Assembly (NCBI GenBank): GCA_963783335.1
Contig: CAWAND010000006.1
Coordinates: 233,206 to 297,205 of the forward strand
From: CAWAND01 sp963783335
GTDB lineage: Bacteria; Chloroflexota; Anaerolineae; Anaerolineales; E44-bin32
Direction: 5' to 3'
Length of the DNA stretch: 64,000 bases
Each line of letters begins with the position of its first letter. Position 1 is the stretch's first letter. The position numbers and the translations under genes are program-made. The notes beneath the pieces are model-generated. The model searched no databases. It was not told the origin of the DNA and saw nothing but the letters and a program-made list of their open reading frames with translations. Below are positions 45,601 to 54,342 of this stretch, piece by piece.

Positions 45601-46239
45601 TCATGTTGCGCGGACGAGATAAAGGGCAAGCGTACCTTCGCCAACAACCCTTGACCTCTCGATCTCAAAATGGCCTCTTGTGATCAGGCTCGGTAAACCG
45701 CCTATGGACATGAAATGGCGGTAGCAGCTGAAGTGCCTCCGACCGGCCGCCACCTCGGAGAGCAGGATCAAGAGCTTGGAGAGCCAGCCCCGAAGTGGGC
45801 CTGGTCTCCCAGCGTGAAAGTCGATTAGAAGTGCTCGTCCTTCAGGCTTGAGCACTCGCCTGATCTCGCCCATCACGCCAATCCGCACCTCGTCATCCAT
45901 TTCGTGAAGCGCCAGCATGCAGAGAACAAGGTCGAAGTGGCCGTCCTCGAAAGGCATTTGGGTCCCATTTGCGAGCCGAAGGTCGGCATCCGGTCCCAGG
46001 CGGGTTCGCGCCCGCTCAAGCATCGAAGCAGACGTGTCTATTCCGGTGAGGTTGCACTTGAACTTCCTATACATCTCAAGGTGGACGCCTGTGCCGCATC
46101 CCACATCGAGAACCGAGCCGCCGCGGGGTGGAAGGTACATGCGAAATCCCAGCAGCCTGAGGCCCTTGTTCATCGGCTCAAACAGCCGATCGTATATCCC
46201 CGCAACCCGACGATATGGATCCTCAGTCACGCTTCCCAC
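45601..46239 (-). CDS. Class I SAM-dependent methyltransferase
   Basis: 212 aa. Motif I GSVLDVGCGTGVHLEMYRKF, LTGIDTSASMLERARTRLG, PFEDGHFDLVLCMLALHEMD and VLKPEGRALLIDFHAG are all intact. It is similar in layout to the UbiE-like group; the C-terminal helix pair (GWLSKLLILLSEVAAGRRHF) is hydrophobic and may contact membrane or lipid. Substrate unknown. Confidence 0.9.
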   Translation of the reverse strand: MGSVTEDPYRRVAGIYDRLFEPMNKGLRLLGFRMYLPPRGGSVLDVGCGTGVHLEMYRKFKCNLTGIDTSASMLERARTRLGPDADLRLANGTQMPFEDGHFDLVLCMLALHEMDDEVRIGVMGEIRRVLKPEGRALLIDFHAGRPGPLRGWLSKLLILLSEVAAGRRHFSCYRHFMSIGGLPSLITRGHFEIERSRVVGEGTLALYLVRAT

Positions 46240-46306
46240 CTCCCTCCAGACGCCCGTTCAAGGTCCCCGCGTGTTATTCGGAACCTGGACGGGGCGCAAT
46301 GTCGAG

Positions 46307-46747
46307 CTAAGCATTGGCGACGATCCAGCCTCCGGCAAGTATCAGCAGAGCGCCAGTGAGCAATGTGGGCACGTTGAGATCCCTGAACTCTGAGAAGAAA
46401 AGCAGTCCAAAGACAACTGTCACCAAGATGTTCATGTTGTAAAGCGGCGAAAGTTGGGATATGGCGGCGCCATACCGAATAATGGTGAACGAGATCAGAC
46501 CTGCACCCACGGCAAAGACAAGTCCTCCGAGCAGAGCGAAGCCTACGGCGCTGATTGGGCTGCCGCCGCCGGATTGGACAGCGGTGCCCACGATCCCGAC
46601 GACAACCGTCGCCACGCCAAAACCGATCAGATAGGTTGATACGCTGCCTCCATCACGCGCACTCCACTTCTGGAAGACACCCGCCAACCCATAAAGTATC
46701 GCCGGAACAAGGCCACCGACGATCAGGGGGGCATACTTCGAAGCCAT
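46307..46747 (-). CDS. EamA/DMT-type half transporter (five TM)
   Basis: 146 aa from the ATG at 46745-46747, behind GGAGG. Five hydrophobic helices are followed by the terminal motif of single-EamA proteins (SPLYNMNILVTVVFGLLFFS, then ALLILAGGWIVANA). Half-size members work as dimers and export or import small metabolites. The substrate cannot be inferred. Confidence 0.8.
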   Translation of the reverse strand: MASKYAPLIVGGLVPAILYGLAGVFQKWSARDGGSVSTYLIGFGVATVVVGIVGTAVQSGGGSPISAVGFALLGGLVFAVGAGLISFTIIRYGAAISQLSPLYNMNILVTVVFGLLFFSEFRDLNVPTLLTGALLILAGGWIVANA

Positions 46748-46829
46748 GAGATCCTCCGTTGGGCACACAAGCCCATGTATGGGTGCTGGCTGTCGTCTCG
46801 TCCGGGTGACAGGGTCGCGTCCCCGATGA

Positions 46830-46990
46830 AGACTGCCGTTTTCGGGCCCCCCACAGCCCGCAGGGCAATGGCGGTGGGGAGAATGCCAGTACCCTTTATC
46901 TCTCCGACCTGGACTTCATGCGAGCATGACCTACGTTCGATTTTCTTGCACCGCATTCACGCTAAGCTGGCTGCAACGGCGATCCCATAG
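46830..46990 (-). repeat. Eroded attC-like repeat (copy O)
   Basis: CCGCATTCACGCTAAGCTGG, then CTGCAACGGCGATCC, match CGCATCCCTCGCTAAGC...TGCAAGTGCGGTCCGATCC of good copies. It sits 10 bases after the stop of the GrpB-family gene. Confidence 0.5.
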
Positions 46991-46999
46991 CCTGAGATG

Positions 47000-47590
47000 T
47001 CACTCCGCTTCACCGGTCCCGGCTCCGCGGCGGGCCCGCCCGAGAATCTTTGCAATGATTCCGGTCTTTGCATCGGCGTAGTCTTGGACGAACCTCCAAG
47101 TCTGGGCGGCAAGCTTCCGCTTGGCATCCTCGTACAGAAGACGATCCTCAGGATTCGCCCGAAGCCAATCTCGGAATGTCAGCATCCGATCAATCTCTGG
47201 GCACTCTGTTGAAAACACATGCAGATTGGCTTTGATGTCCGTCGACTTTAGAAGTCTGTGCTCGAACCACTCAGGTTCTCTGCGCCGCAGGGCGAACCCC
47301 CTGGCTTCGAGCGGGGGAACGTAGGTGGTCTCCTGGCTTAAATCGGCAACAATGAGCAGCATATCGATAATGGGTTTGGCGCTGAGTCCTTCCACGGACG
47401 TTGATCCCACATGTTCGAGGAGCAAGGCTCGTTCTGATAGGGCATCACGCACTCGGCCAGCCAGTTCTGAGAACATCGCCGGCCAGGCCGGGTTGTATGG
47501 CGACAGATATATGGTGTCGTTGAGCGGCTTTCGCTTGCCAACAACCCCACTTTGCACACCATCGCCGCTTGAACGCGTCTCGGATGACAA
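47000..47590 (-). CDS. GrpB-family nucleotidyltransferase-fold protein
   Basis: 196 aa. YNPAWPAMFSELAGRVRDAL, LLLEHVGSTSVEGLSAKPII, then DMLLIVAD, HVFSTECPEIDRMLTFRDWL and NPEDRLLYEDAKRKLAAQ are the GrpB (UPF0157) signature, including the GST-x-V-x-G-L-x-A-K-P-I-I-D core. The biochemical role is unknown. The start is probably near the TTG at 47590 or an internal GTG. Confidence 0.9.
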   Translation of the reverse strand: MSSETRSSGDGVQSGVVGKRKPLNDTIYLSPYNPAWPAMFSELAGRVRDALSERALLLEHVGSTSVEGLSAKPIIDMLLIVADLSQETTYVPPLEARGFALRRREPEWFEHRLLKSTDIKANLHVFSTECPEIDRMLTFRDWLRANPEDRLLYEDAKRKLAAQTWRFVQDYADAKTGIIAKILGRARRGAGTGEAE

Positions 47591-47724
47591 GTGGCAAACT
47601 CCATGAAACTGGATTGGCCAAGCGGAGAGTCAAACTCCTCCACTCTGGGCACCGCTAGCCAAGGAAAGCACTCCGCAGGTTCGTCCGTCTCAGCGAAATG
47701 GCGGCCGGCTTCGGGGGCTTGCCC

Positions 47725-48045
47725 CTATCCCAAATTGCTCGATACCCACAGGACAACTGCGGATTCCATCATCTCTTGCCACGACGAGAAGTCACTGGCG
47801 GACCTCACGAACTCGTCCCACTCCTTGCTTGGGATGGCTTCGAAAGCTTCTTGGCTCGAAAGGTCAAATTCGCTGGAAGCCAGGAAATCTTCAAGGGTCG
47901 CGAAATCAGTGTGATCCGAGATGAATTCATCTGGGAAGAGGGCATCCAGGGATACGGAATGCTCACCTTGAAACAACTCGGCCGCTTGCCCAAGGTCTTC
48001 GAGTTTGCGGACGAGCTCGTCGGAACCTCGGATCTCGAACTTCAT
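47725..48045 (-). CDS. Small acidic hypothetical protein
   Basis: 106 aa, strongly acidic. MKFEIRGSDELVRKLEDLGQ is followed by SLDALFPDEFISDHTDFATL and PSKEWDEFVRSASDFSSWQE. The pattern of a short beta strand followed by helices recurs in small stand-alone proteins of mobile regions. Function unknown. Confidence 0.65.
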   Translation of the reverse strand: MKFEIRGSDELVRKLEDLGQAAELFQGEHSVSLDALFPDEFISDHTDFATLEDFLASSEFDLSSQEAFEAIPSKEWDEFVRSASDFSSWQEMMESAVVLWVSSNLG

Positions 48046-48476
48046 TGGGGTGGTCTCCAGTTCATGGCTGTCTGCCTAATCCACGTGCGGGAATGTGCTA
48101 TTCCCATAGCGGTTTTTGTCCTGCAACAGCCCTTCAAAATGCTGATTGGCTCCACTGCACCAGGTTCTCTTGGGGGCTGCTTTGAACGAGTCGCCGCGTT
48201 TGCTGGGTGCTGTGCCGCGAGGATGGCGAAAATGGGGCTGGGCTGGGGTCGATCGGTCATCTTCTCTCCAGACCTTGGGTTGGGATTGTGCCATGGTTGC
48301 TCTCTTCAGAAAACCCGTGGGGGCTTGGTTGAGGGACCGATTTACCCCATCTTCACGTGTGGGCAGGGAGATAAGATTTAGGCTATCGAGCAACCCACGG
48401 TCTCTAGCAGAACAACCCCTCCGGATCCCCATCCATAGCATGCCACTTACGGCCAGTTCTAACTGAGATACGAGAG
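48046..48476. other. Gene-free stretch
   Basis: No frame on either strand looks like a protein, and no clear repeat is left. By position it should hold the repeat of the DUF1295-like cassette on its right; if so, it has eroded beyond recognition by eye. Confidence 0.4.
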
Positions 48477-49343
48477 TCACGGTCGAGGGATCAGAACCGG
48501 CGTGCGCTCCTTGTAGGTTTCATAGTCCTCCTGCCCACCCCATTTTTCATCAGCCCTCTTTTCCAACATGGGCACCCCGCTGATGCGGGTGATGAGCAAG
48601 GCAACAAAGACGGGGGAAATCAAGGTCGCCCATTGCCATCCCTGCAGGTTCGGAAGCGTGATGACCGCAACGCCTATCCAGAGCATAATCTCTCCGAAGT
48701 AGTTAGGGTGACGGGACCGGGCCCAAAGACCAGTGTTGATGAACTTGCCTTTGTTCTCTGGATCCGACCGAAAGCGGTTCTTTTGGGCATCAGCTATCGA
48801 TTCGATGACAAATCCGAAAACCCAGATCAGTAGGCCGATCATGGCAAACGAGCCAAGTGCTTCCCGCTTGGTTGAAGTGATGGCGGCCAGCGCCGCAGAC
48901 AGGGTGAAGGTCACCCACAAACCCTGTAGGGTCCAGGTGTTGAAAAAGCGAAGGAGTGAGGACTTGAGTTCGTCAAACCGGGCATCCTTCCCCTCGCGCT
49001 GGATGCGGCGGAACAGGAAGAAGCCCAAGCGAGCTGCCCAGATCACAACCAAGCTGGCCAGAAGGATGGAACGCCCATCGACCCTGGGAATGAGAAGCAG
49101 CGCGATGATCGTCACTGAGATATAGGTGAGGCTACCGGTGAGGTCGAAGAATCTCTCTGTCTGCATCAGGTAGGCCGGGATGAACGCCAGCCACTGGATG
49201 AGAAAAGCCAGCCCAGCCATGGAGGCAAACACCGGCAGCCCAAAGGCTGACGTGCCACCCTGGCTACCTGCAAATGCGACCGCTAGGCCGATGAGTACTG
49301 CAACCAGGGAGGTGATGAGCGCATTGCGATCTGCTTTTTCCAT
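48477..49343 (-). CDS. DUF1295 / steroid 5-alpha-reductase-like membrane protein
   Basis: 288 aa from the ATG at 49341-49343. It has about seven TM helices. The C-terminal block has GLWARSRHPNYFGEIMLWIG (RHPNYFGE motif), PMLEKRADEKWGGQEDYETY and KERTPVLIPRP, which is the DUF1295 signature. DUF1295 is a relative of ICMT and steroid reductases that binds NAD(P)H or SAM-like ligands and acts on lipids in the membrane. The 70 upstream codons of the longer frame cover a repeat remnant and are excluded. Confidence 0.9.
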   Translation of the reverse strand: MEKADRNALITSLVAVLIGLAVAFAGSQGGTSAFGLPVFASMAGLAFLIQWLAFIPAYLMQTERFFDLTGSLTYISVTIIALLLIPRVDGRSILLASLVVIWAARLGFFLFRRIQREGKDARFDELKSSLLRFFNTWTLQGLWVTFTLSAALAAITSTKREALGSFAMIGLLIWVFGFVIESIADAQKNRFRSDPENKGKFINTGLWARSRHPNYFGEIMLWIGVAVITLPNLQGWQWATLISPVFVALLITRISGVPMLEKRADEKWGGQEDYETYKERTPVLIPRP

Positions 49344-49454
49344 GATGTCTTGTCCTTCGCTTGAGATGATTAGACGTATGGCGTGGCCAAATCGACTGAT
49401 GCGTTCTGCGGAATGGCGCCAATGCCTCGGCCCGTGAAGGCCCACTGGCCAAAC

Positions 49455-49620
49455 GAGGATCTGCTCGGGCCAACCCACTCGGCCGCCGGAACATCCCCAG
49501 CATACAACAAGCATGTCGGGATTGTGCAGTGTTGTGCGCGCGGACCACGGCAGGCGCAATCAGGCCCTGCAAGATCTCAACCAGTCCGAATGGCCCTCTC
49601 GCTCAAGTCGAATTCCAGAC
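49455..49620 (-). repeat. Eroded attC-like repeat (copy N)
   Basis: The centre CCCCAGCATACAACAAGCAT matches CCTGAGCATACAACAATCAC. The right part, GCAAGATCTCAACCAGTCCG, recalls GCAAGTGCGGTCCGATCCAG. It ends within a few bases of the stop of the GNAT gene on its right. Confidence 0.5.
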
Positions 49621-49622
49621 CA

Positions 49623-50045
49623 CTATCCGCCATGCAGTTGAAAGCTGAACATCACCTCATCAGACGCGGTCCCACCTGCGGAGGCATACAGCGCTTTGGC
49701 CGGCTCATTTTCCCTGCCAGCAAGCACCCAGGCCTGCCGACAGCCCAATTCACGCCCGATTGAAAGGGCAGCTGCGATCAGTGCCTTCCCCACGCCTTTG
49801 TTACGATAGGTCGGCAACACGCCGACTTCATTGATCCAGAGTTCGGCCGGCTTATCTGGATGGATGTAGTCCACGGCAGAGAGAAACCCAATGACTGTTC
49901 CATTCTCTACAGCTGCCAACATGTGGTGCCTGGGATCCCTCAAGAATTCAGAAGCAAGGTTGGTCTGTATCTCGTGATCGAAGAGTCCGGGCTCCGTCTG
50001 GAGAAGAAGGGCTTCGTCCTCTAGAGAGATGGGTCTCACTTCCAT
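49623..50045 (-). CDS. GNAT-family N-acetyltransferase
   Basis: 140 aa from the ATG at 50043-50045, behind GGAGGT. INEVGVLPTYRNKGVGKALI (acetyl-CoA loop), GCRQAWVLAGRENEPAKALY and ASAGG followed by a last beta strand form a complete GNAT domain similar to aminoglycoside 3-N-acetyltransferase AAC(3)-I-like members. The substrate is not provable from sequence by eye. Confidence 0.9.
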   Translation of the reverse strand: MEVRPISLEDEALLLQTEPGLFDHEIQTNLASEFLRDPRHHMLAAVENGTVIGFLSAVDYIHPDKPAELWINEVGVLPTYRNKGVGKALIAAALSIGRELGCRQAWVLAGRENEPAKALYASAGGTASDEVMFSFQLHGG

Positions 50046-50442
50046 TACGGTACCTCCTGCACAGATTGTGGTGTGGCTGCAGATCACTCATGTGCTTCGG
50101 TCAACATCCGAGATGTCATCGAAGACGATCTTCAGACTCCCGTCATGCGACCAGGGGTGGATGGCAGGTCGAGACTGGGTTGAGTTCGCCGGACAGCCTG
50201 AGCAACGTCTGCGTTCTTTCAGTCGCCGACGGGCTGGTGAATGGGGGATTGGCATTCAGGCCGGGACACCTGGGCAGGCATGCTTCCGCGCAGTCCCTCT
50301 TCTGCGGACTACCCCTTGACTTTGAATGTACTCAGGATTTCCACGAGACGGCCGTTGTCGACGGCCTGCAAGAGAGTCGCGGGAGCCCTCTCGGCCGCGC
50401 CTTCACGCTGCGCCTGCGTTGTCGCACCGTCGAATATGCGAA
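50046..50442. other. Stretch without a supported gene
   Basis: Just after the DUF1801 stop the minus strand is open for about 44 codons (QREGAAERAPATLLQAVDNG, then LVEILSTFKVKG and stop). This may be a fragment of a lost gene. A weak CAGCCTGAGCAACG match near 50195 is the only trace of a repeat. Confidence 0.35.
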
Positions 50443-50853
50443 TTACTTCTTAGCCTTGAGGTTTAGGGCCACGGCTTCACGAATGAGGTCCTGCAGGGCA
50501 GGTGCATTGATCTTTTCACCTTCATGGATGTCGATGGCACGCCTGACCTTACCTCCAAGGCTCGAGTTGAAGAGTCCCGATGGGTCCTCCAAAGCCGCAC
50601 CTTTGAAGAACGTCAACTTGACCACATTTTTGTAGGTCTCGCCTGTGCAGATGCCACCGTTGTGGGACCAGACAGGGACTCCCGGGTTGGCGGGCTTCTT
50701 CCACTTCCACTCTTCGACGATGTCTGGGTCCGCTCCCAGAATGAGCTGGCGCACGTCCTCAAGCGTCTTGCCGCGCCAATCGTCCAGCTCTTTGATTTTC
50801 GCATTTATGAGCGTAGAAGGTGTCTCGCTGTTTTGAGATTCGCTCTTCTTCAT
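50443..50853 (-). CDS. DUF1801 (YdhG-like) domain protein
   Basis: 136 aa from the ATG at 50851-50853. NAKIKELDDWRGKTLEDVRQ, DIVEEWKWKKPANPGVPVWS and the invariant NVVKLTFFKGAALEDPSGLF are typical of the DUF1801 branch with a W-K-W-K-x-P core. Small cytoplasmic protein, function uncertain. A common cassette gene type. Confidence 0.92.
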   Translation of the reverse strand: MKKSESQNSETPSTLINAKIKELDDWRGKTLEDVRQLILGADPDIVEEWKWKKPANPGVPVWSHNGGICTGETYKNVVKLTFFKGAALEDPSGLFNSSLGGKVRRAIDIHEGEKINAPALQDLIREAVALNLKAKK

Positions 50854-51127
50854 GGCAAATGCTCTTCCTCTACCCCAGGAACCAGATGGTTGGGAGACCC
50901 TGCAATCCAGCCGATTATACATTGGCCTGCATTTGGCCAGATTGCTCTACAACAAGCTCCTTCAGAGCGTGTGTCGCGGGGCATTTGGCATCATGGCATG
51001 TATGCGGCTTTCAGCCAGCGGCCTCAGACCAAGTGTAACTTTGATCTTCCCAGCGGCTCTACCATAGCGCGGAAAGCATCTCGTTGGACTCTGGACGCTC
51101 TTGTGGGGAGTCCGGGACACCCACCCG
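50854..51127. other. Gene-free stretch ahead of a repeat
   Basis: No supported frame between the DUF1801 start and repeat copy M. Probably upstream region of the DUF1801 cassette. Confidence 0.35.
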
Positions 51128-51232
51128 CTAACTCACAATCATCCGGAGCAAACAATCTCCAAGCTACAACCTCCCTGCGCACCCAGCGAAAGGGACTGCA
51201 TTTGCCGTCCGGTCAAGCGGGCCGCGTCACAG
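51128..51232 (-). repeat. Partial attC-like repeat (copy M)
   Basis: The right half is preserved: CCGGAGCAAACAATCTCCAA, CTGCGCACCCAGCGAAAG and TTGCCGTCCGGTCAAGCGGG follow the order of the good copies. The left core may be CCGCTAAC. It sits about 15 bases after the stop of the ICMT-like gene. Confidence 0.5.
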
Positions 51233-51246
51233 ACCCGGGTAGGTGT

Positions 51247-51813
51247 TTAGAAGACAAAAGGGATGAACATCTTGGTCTGCTTCATATACGCCTCGTAGGA
51301 CGGCCCGAAATAGCGTATGCATTCGGCTTCGTCAGCTCTCGCTGTAGCGACCAGGAAACCTGTCGCGGCAAGAGCCATGGCGGCAGAGCTAACGGCAGGG
51401 AATTTGAAGAACATCCCCCACATCAGAAAGAGGAGCGAACTGTAGAGGGGGTGCCGTATGTAGTTGTAGGCCCCCACCGTGACGAGCTCCGTTGTCTTCT
51501 CGAAGGCCATCAAGGGCTCGCCTGATCGATGGTCTTTGGCGGGGTGGCCGACGAGACGCAGCAGATAGATGCCGTGAAGCACAAGCCATGCTGAGATCAA
51601 CATGAGCAGCCAGGAGACCAATTGCCAAGGGGAGAACGGGTCCAGAAACCAACGATCAACCACAAGGATGAAGAGGATCAGCATGCATTCCCAGGCAAGG
51701 AACCGGTAGAAAGCGTGCGAGCGAAGGAAATGAAATGAGTCCCTAGAAACATAGATGAGCGAGCCCGTGGCGAGGAGGAAAATGGCCAGCTTGATGATTT
51801 GACCATTGCTCAT
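51247..51813 (-). CDS. Isoprenylcysteine carboxyl methyltransferase-family membrane protein
   Basis: 188 aa with five TM helices. YNYIRHPLYSSLLFLMWGMF (RHPLY) and ADEAECIRYFGPSYEAYMKQ (ExxxxxxFGxxYxxYxxxxxxxIP) are the ICMT/PEMT catalytic signature. It is the third compact member of this superfamily in the window. Substrate unknown. Confidence 0.9.
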   Translation of the reverse strand: MSNGQIIKLAIFLLATGSLIYVSRDSFHFLRSHAFYRFLAWECMLILFILVVDRWFLDPFSPWQLVSWLLMLISAWLVLHGIYLLRLVGHPAKDHRSGEPLMAFEKTTELVTVGAYNYIRHPLYSSLLFLMWGMFFKFPAVSSAAMALAATGFLVATARADEAECIRYFGPSYEAYMKQTKMFIPFVF

Positions 51814-51910
51814 TCAGACCTCCCTCGGAGGCGGATATGTGGGCCGAGATCGGTCGGGGCCATTCCCCCATCCTGGCGCCTTCTGCACCCGGAGACTTCA
51901 GACGCCTTGC

Positions 51911-52240
51911 TCAGCTTCGATCGCGGAACAACGCGTCAAATTCACTGAGCAGGCGGACAAGATGCGCCGCTCCGGGTTCGGCGTCGAATTCTCGTACGGC
52001 CTGTGTGCCGACTTCGCTGGATGGGGGAAACTGTTTCGAAGCAACAGCTTCTCGAACGCGAGGGATAAAGATGAACTGGAGCCACTGGGAAAACGTCATC
52101 TTGTCGACGCCGAACGCGCCGGGAGACTCGAGTTGGTCCGGTCGAAGGGGGGATGCCTGCCAGAGGCCGACAGCATGCATCTCGGCCTCAATCTCGTTCA
52201 GTTTTTCGGCCACAAGCGCGCAAAAATCCGGTGTCGTCAT
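51911..52240 (-). CDS. YqcC-like protein
   Basis: 109 aa from the ATG at 52238-52240, behind GAGGAC. DFCALVAEKLNEIEAEMHAV followed by GLW, PGAFGVDKMTFSQWLQFIFI and the C-terminal LVRLLSEFDALFRD match the YqcC family (E. coli YqcC sits next to TruC). In YqcC the same FxxxTMxxxEWLQWxxIPR core is seen. Helical, function unknown. Finding it as a single cassette is of interest. Confidence 0.8.
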   Translation of the reverse strand: MTTPDFCALVAEKLNEIEAEMHAVGLWQASPLRPDQLESPGAFGVDKMTFSQWLQFIFIPRVREAVASKQFPPSSEVGTQAVREFDAEPGAAHLVRLLSEFDALFRDRS

Positions 52241-52383
52241 GTCCTCATTGCCAATGAATACGCCAGAATCGCCCCGCATCCACTGTGCTGCTAACTGCAG
52301 CCGCAGACTGATCTGGCGAGTAGTCTGGGAGGATCGCACCGCCAGATTTGGAGACTGCAGTCAAGATCGAATTGGACCGACTG

Positions 52384-52971
52384 CTAGTCATTCAAACCCT
52401 TTCCAGCGAGTATCTTCGGTATGCACTTCTCAACTCTGGATTGGCGTGTCTTGGATTGTTTGGCTGAAGAGAAATAGAAGATATAGGCCCTTTGCCGTCC
52501 GGGGGTCAATGCTCGAAAAGCATCCTTCAAAGCAGGCATTTCATCCAACTTGGCTTGAAACTCATCGGGAATTTCGAAATCTGAAGTCTCCTTCAACTTC
52601 ACTTTTCGTCCGGACCTTTCCACTTCAATGGCCTCTTGGATATAGGTCTTCAAGATGGCCTCCATTCCAACAATCTCCCGAACATTGGTGAATCTAATCT
52701 GTCGGCCCGCCTGTGTATGCTTCCCAGGCCGGATCAGAAGACCTTCTTTGTCCTCCAGCAAGGCACCCTTGAAGAACATCATCGCACAGTATTCCTTGAA
52801 TCCCTGAATGATGGCCACATTCCTTTTCTCAAGCGTGTAGCAGGGTTTGCCCCATTTCAATTCTTCGGTAAGCTGACTGTCAAGAAGGATCCTTCTCATT
52901 TCCCGCAATTCATCCTGCCACTTTTCAGTCTTGCTCAGGTAGGCATCAACTTTGGGATTCATCCGGTCCAT
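52384..52971 (-). CDS. YdeI-family protein (DUF1801 plus OmpD-associated domain)
   Basis: 195 aa from the ATG at 52969-52971, behind GGAGAG. An N-terminal DUF1801 domain (TEELKWGKPCYTLEKRNVAI, EYCAMMFFKGALLEDKEGLL) is followed by a C-terminal YdeI helical domain (FEIPDEFQAKLDEMPALKDA, then FRALTPGRQRAYIFYFSSAK and IPKILAGKG). Members are induced by stress or phosphate state in some species. Exact function unknown. Confidence 0.92.
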   Translation of the reverse strand: MDRMNPKVDAYLSKTEKWQDELREMRRILLDSQLTEELKWGKPCYTLEKRNVAIIQGFKEYCAMMFFKGALLEDKEGLLIRPGKHTQAGRQIRFTNVREIVGMEAILKTYIQEAIEVERSGRKVKLKETSDFEIPDEFQAKLDEMPALKDAFRALTPGRQRAYIFYFSSAKQSKTRQSRVEKCIPKILAGKGLND

Positions 52972-52994
52972 AGACCAACTCTCCATACTCCTCT

Positions 52995-53114
52995 AAGGCC
53001 ACAACCCAGTCTGATCCCCCTGCCCAGCCTGAGCAAACCTAAAACAAGCCAAACTCACCCATGATCTCCCGCCAAGTATGCTCCAAGTGCGGTCGATCCG
53101 ACAGGATGTTAGGT
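52995..53114 (-). repeat. attC-like repeat, moderately eroded (copy L)
   Basis: CCCAGCCTGAGCAAACCTAA and CCAAGTGCGGTCGATCCGAC, then AGGATGTTAGGT, reproduce the right half of good copies, with the GTTAGGT core at 53108-53114. The left end is shortened. Confidence 0.65.
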
Positions 53115-53236
53115 TGGGAATTGATCCATTCGCGGTCGTTCCGTACGGCAGATCGAAAGGCAAACGCTTCGATCCGGCGAGACCTAAGTTTGGCCATTTA
53201 TCCAGAGTTGTCTGAGCGCTTTCAACTTCAGCCGAA

Positions 53237-53494
53237 CTACGCCTTCGGCTGCTCATCGGAAGAGACTCTTTGAACCGCTTCGCGCAAAGTTGATAGAAAC
53301 TCTTCGAGCGGGACCCCGTGAACACGAGCGGCCGTTTGAACGGTAATGGCTTTCGTAAGCATTCTTCGAAAGGAGTACCTCGCAACCCGCTTGATCCCGA
53401 AAAGCTCCATTACATCGGCAATGTCGCCGTATTCGCGAAGAATGTCGGAAACCCTCGTATCTTTTGTGATCTCCATACCGGATTTTGGCTCCAT
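53237..53494 (-). CDS. DUF1858-domain protein
   Basis: 85 aa. MEITKDTRVSDILREYGDIA, DVMELFGIKRVARYSFRRML and RVHGVPLEEFLSTLREAV follow the DUF1858 pattern (ITkdttVgeil...hgid.eeLL..Ln), a small helical domain often linked to redox or hybrid-cluster proteins. The usual CxxC-type cysteine after GI is absent (GIKRVARYS). Start at 53494 or seven codons later. Confidence 0.75.
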   Translation of the reverse strand: MEPKSGMEITKDTRVSDILREYGDIADVMELFGIKRVARYSFRRMLTKAITVQTAARVHGVPLEEFLSTLREAVQRVSSDEQPKA

Positions 53495-53659
53495 GCAATA
53501 AGTCCTGGCTGGCCAGAAGGAAGGAGTTCTTGAGTGAGCAAGGACCTACGATACTGTGGAAAGAATCCTCCCGACCACAGCCTCGCCTCCAAAGCACCCG
53601 ACCAGTCTACAGGATAGGTAGATGGAAGTTATCGCGCAGAAATCGCGGCCTCGCCGTCG

Positions 53660-53820
53660 ACCGTCGCAGAACACGCTCGGCGCAGCCAAACGCGATCAAC
53701 CTCCGCCTACTTCGCCGCTGCTTCCACCACCCTGAGCATACAATCATTGCGCCAACTTCGCCGATTGTCGGCCGCGAAGAACTCTGGGCACGGTGTGATC
53801 CGGCGAGTTGATGCAGGGCC
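53660..53820 (-). repeat. Eroded attC-like repeat (copy K)
   Basis: CCACCCTGAGCATACAATCA, TTGCGCCAACTTCGCC and CACGGTGTGATCCGGCGAGT are clear matches to the centre and right part of good copies. It lies 18 bases after the final stop of the Nudix gene. Confidence 0.65.
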
Positions 53821-53838
53821 TGTCCCCTTTGCAGGCGA

Positions 53839-54342
53839 TTATTCGACAAGGAGCTCCCTCCTGGCCAGCCCTGTATGGTGCTTTCCAATTTCAAGCAGCA
53901 GCCGCTCCCGCATGCCCGGGTACCAGACGTCCTCATTCTGGAAGACCCATCTGGACTCCACGTTTTCCTCCGATTGGCCGATTTCGGCATCTTCCACCAC
54001 GAAGAAGTGCCAGATGCTCAGTTCAGCGTATCCCCGGAAGAAATCAACGGCCAGATCTTCATCTGACGGCTGCTCAGGGTTGATCAGTTAGATGTTCTCC
54101 TCTTCAAGCTCCCGGACTACCGCCTCAAGGATGCTTTCCCCGTCCTCCGGGGCCCCTCCCGGAAGCGCGTACTTCCCGCCCCTCCGATGAAGAGTCCCAA
54201 CGATCGACCCATCCGACCTGCGGATGATTATCGCCCGGGCGCTTATTCTCTTGAATGGAAGATCGACGACCTTGTTTTGGCCGAGGATTTCCTCCCCAGC
54301 CACGTTCCAAATCTCTGTGTACTCACTCCTCATATGAGACAA
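53839..54342 (-). pseudogene. Nudix hydrolase interrupted by an in-frame TAA
   Basis: The TTG at 54340-54342 follows AAGGAGGT at ideal spacing. The N-terminal part has AIIIRRSDGSIVGTLHRRGG and the Nudix box PGGAPEDGESILEAVVRELE, then EENI, where TAA (54088-54090) stops it. The same frame continues LINPEQPSDEDLAVDFFRGY, AELSIWHFFVVEDAEIGQSE and ENVESRWVFQNEDVWYPGMR to TAA at 53839. That is the missing second half of a Nudix domain. One substitution (for example GAA to TAA) would explain it. A rare alternative is a two-chain protein with a CTG or ATC restart. Confidence 0.75.
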
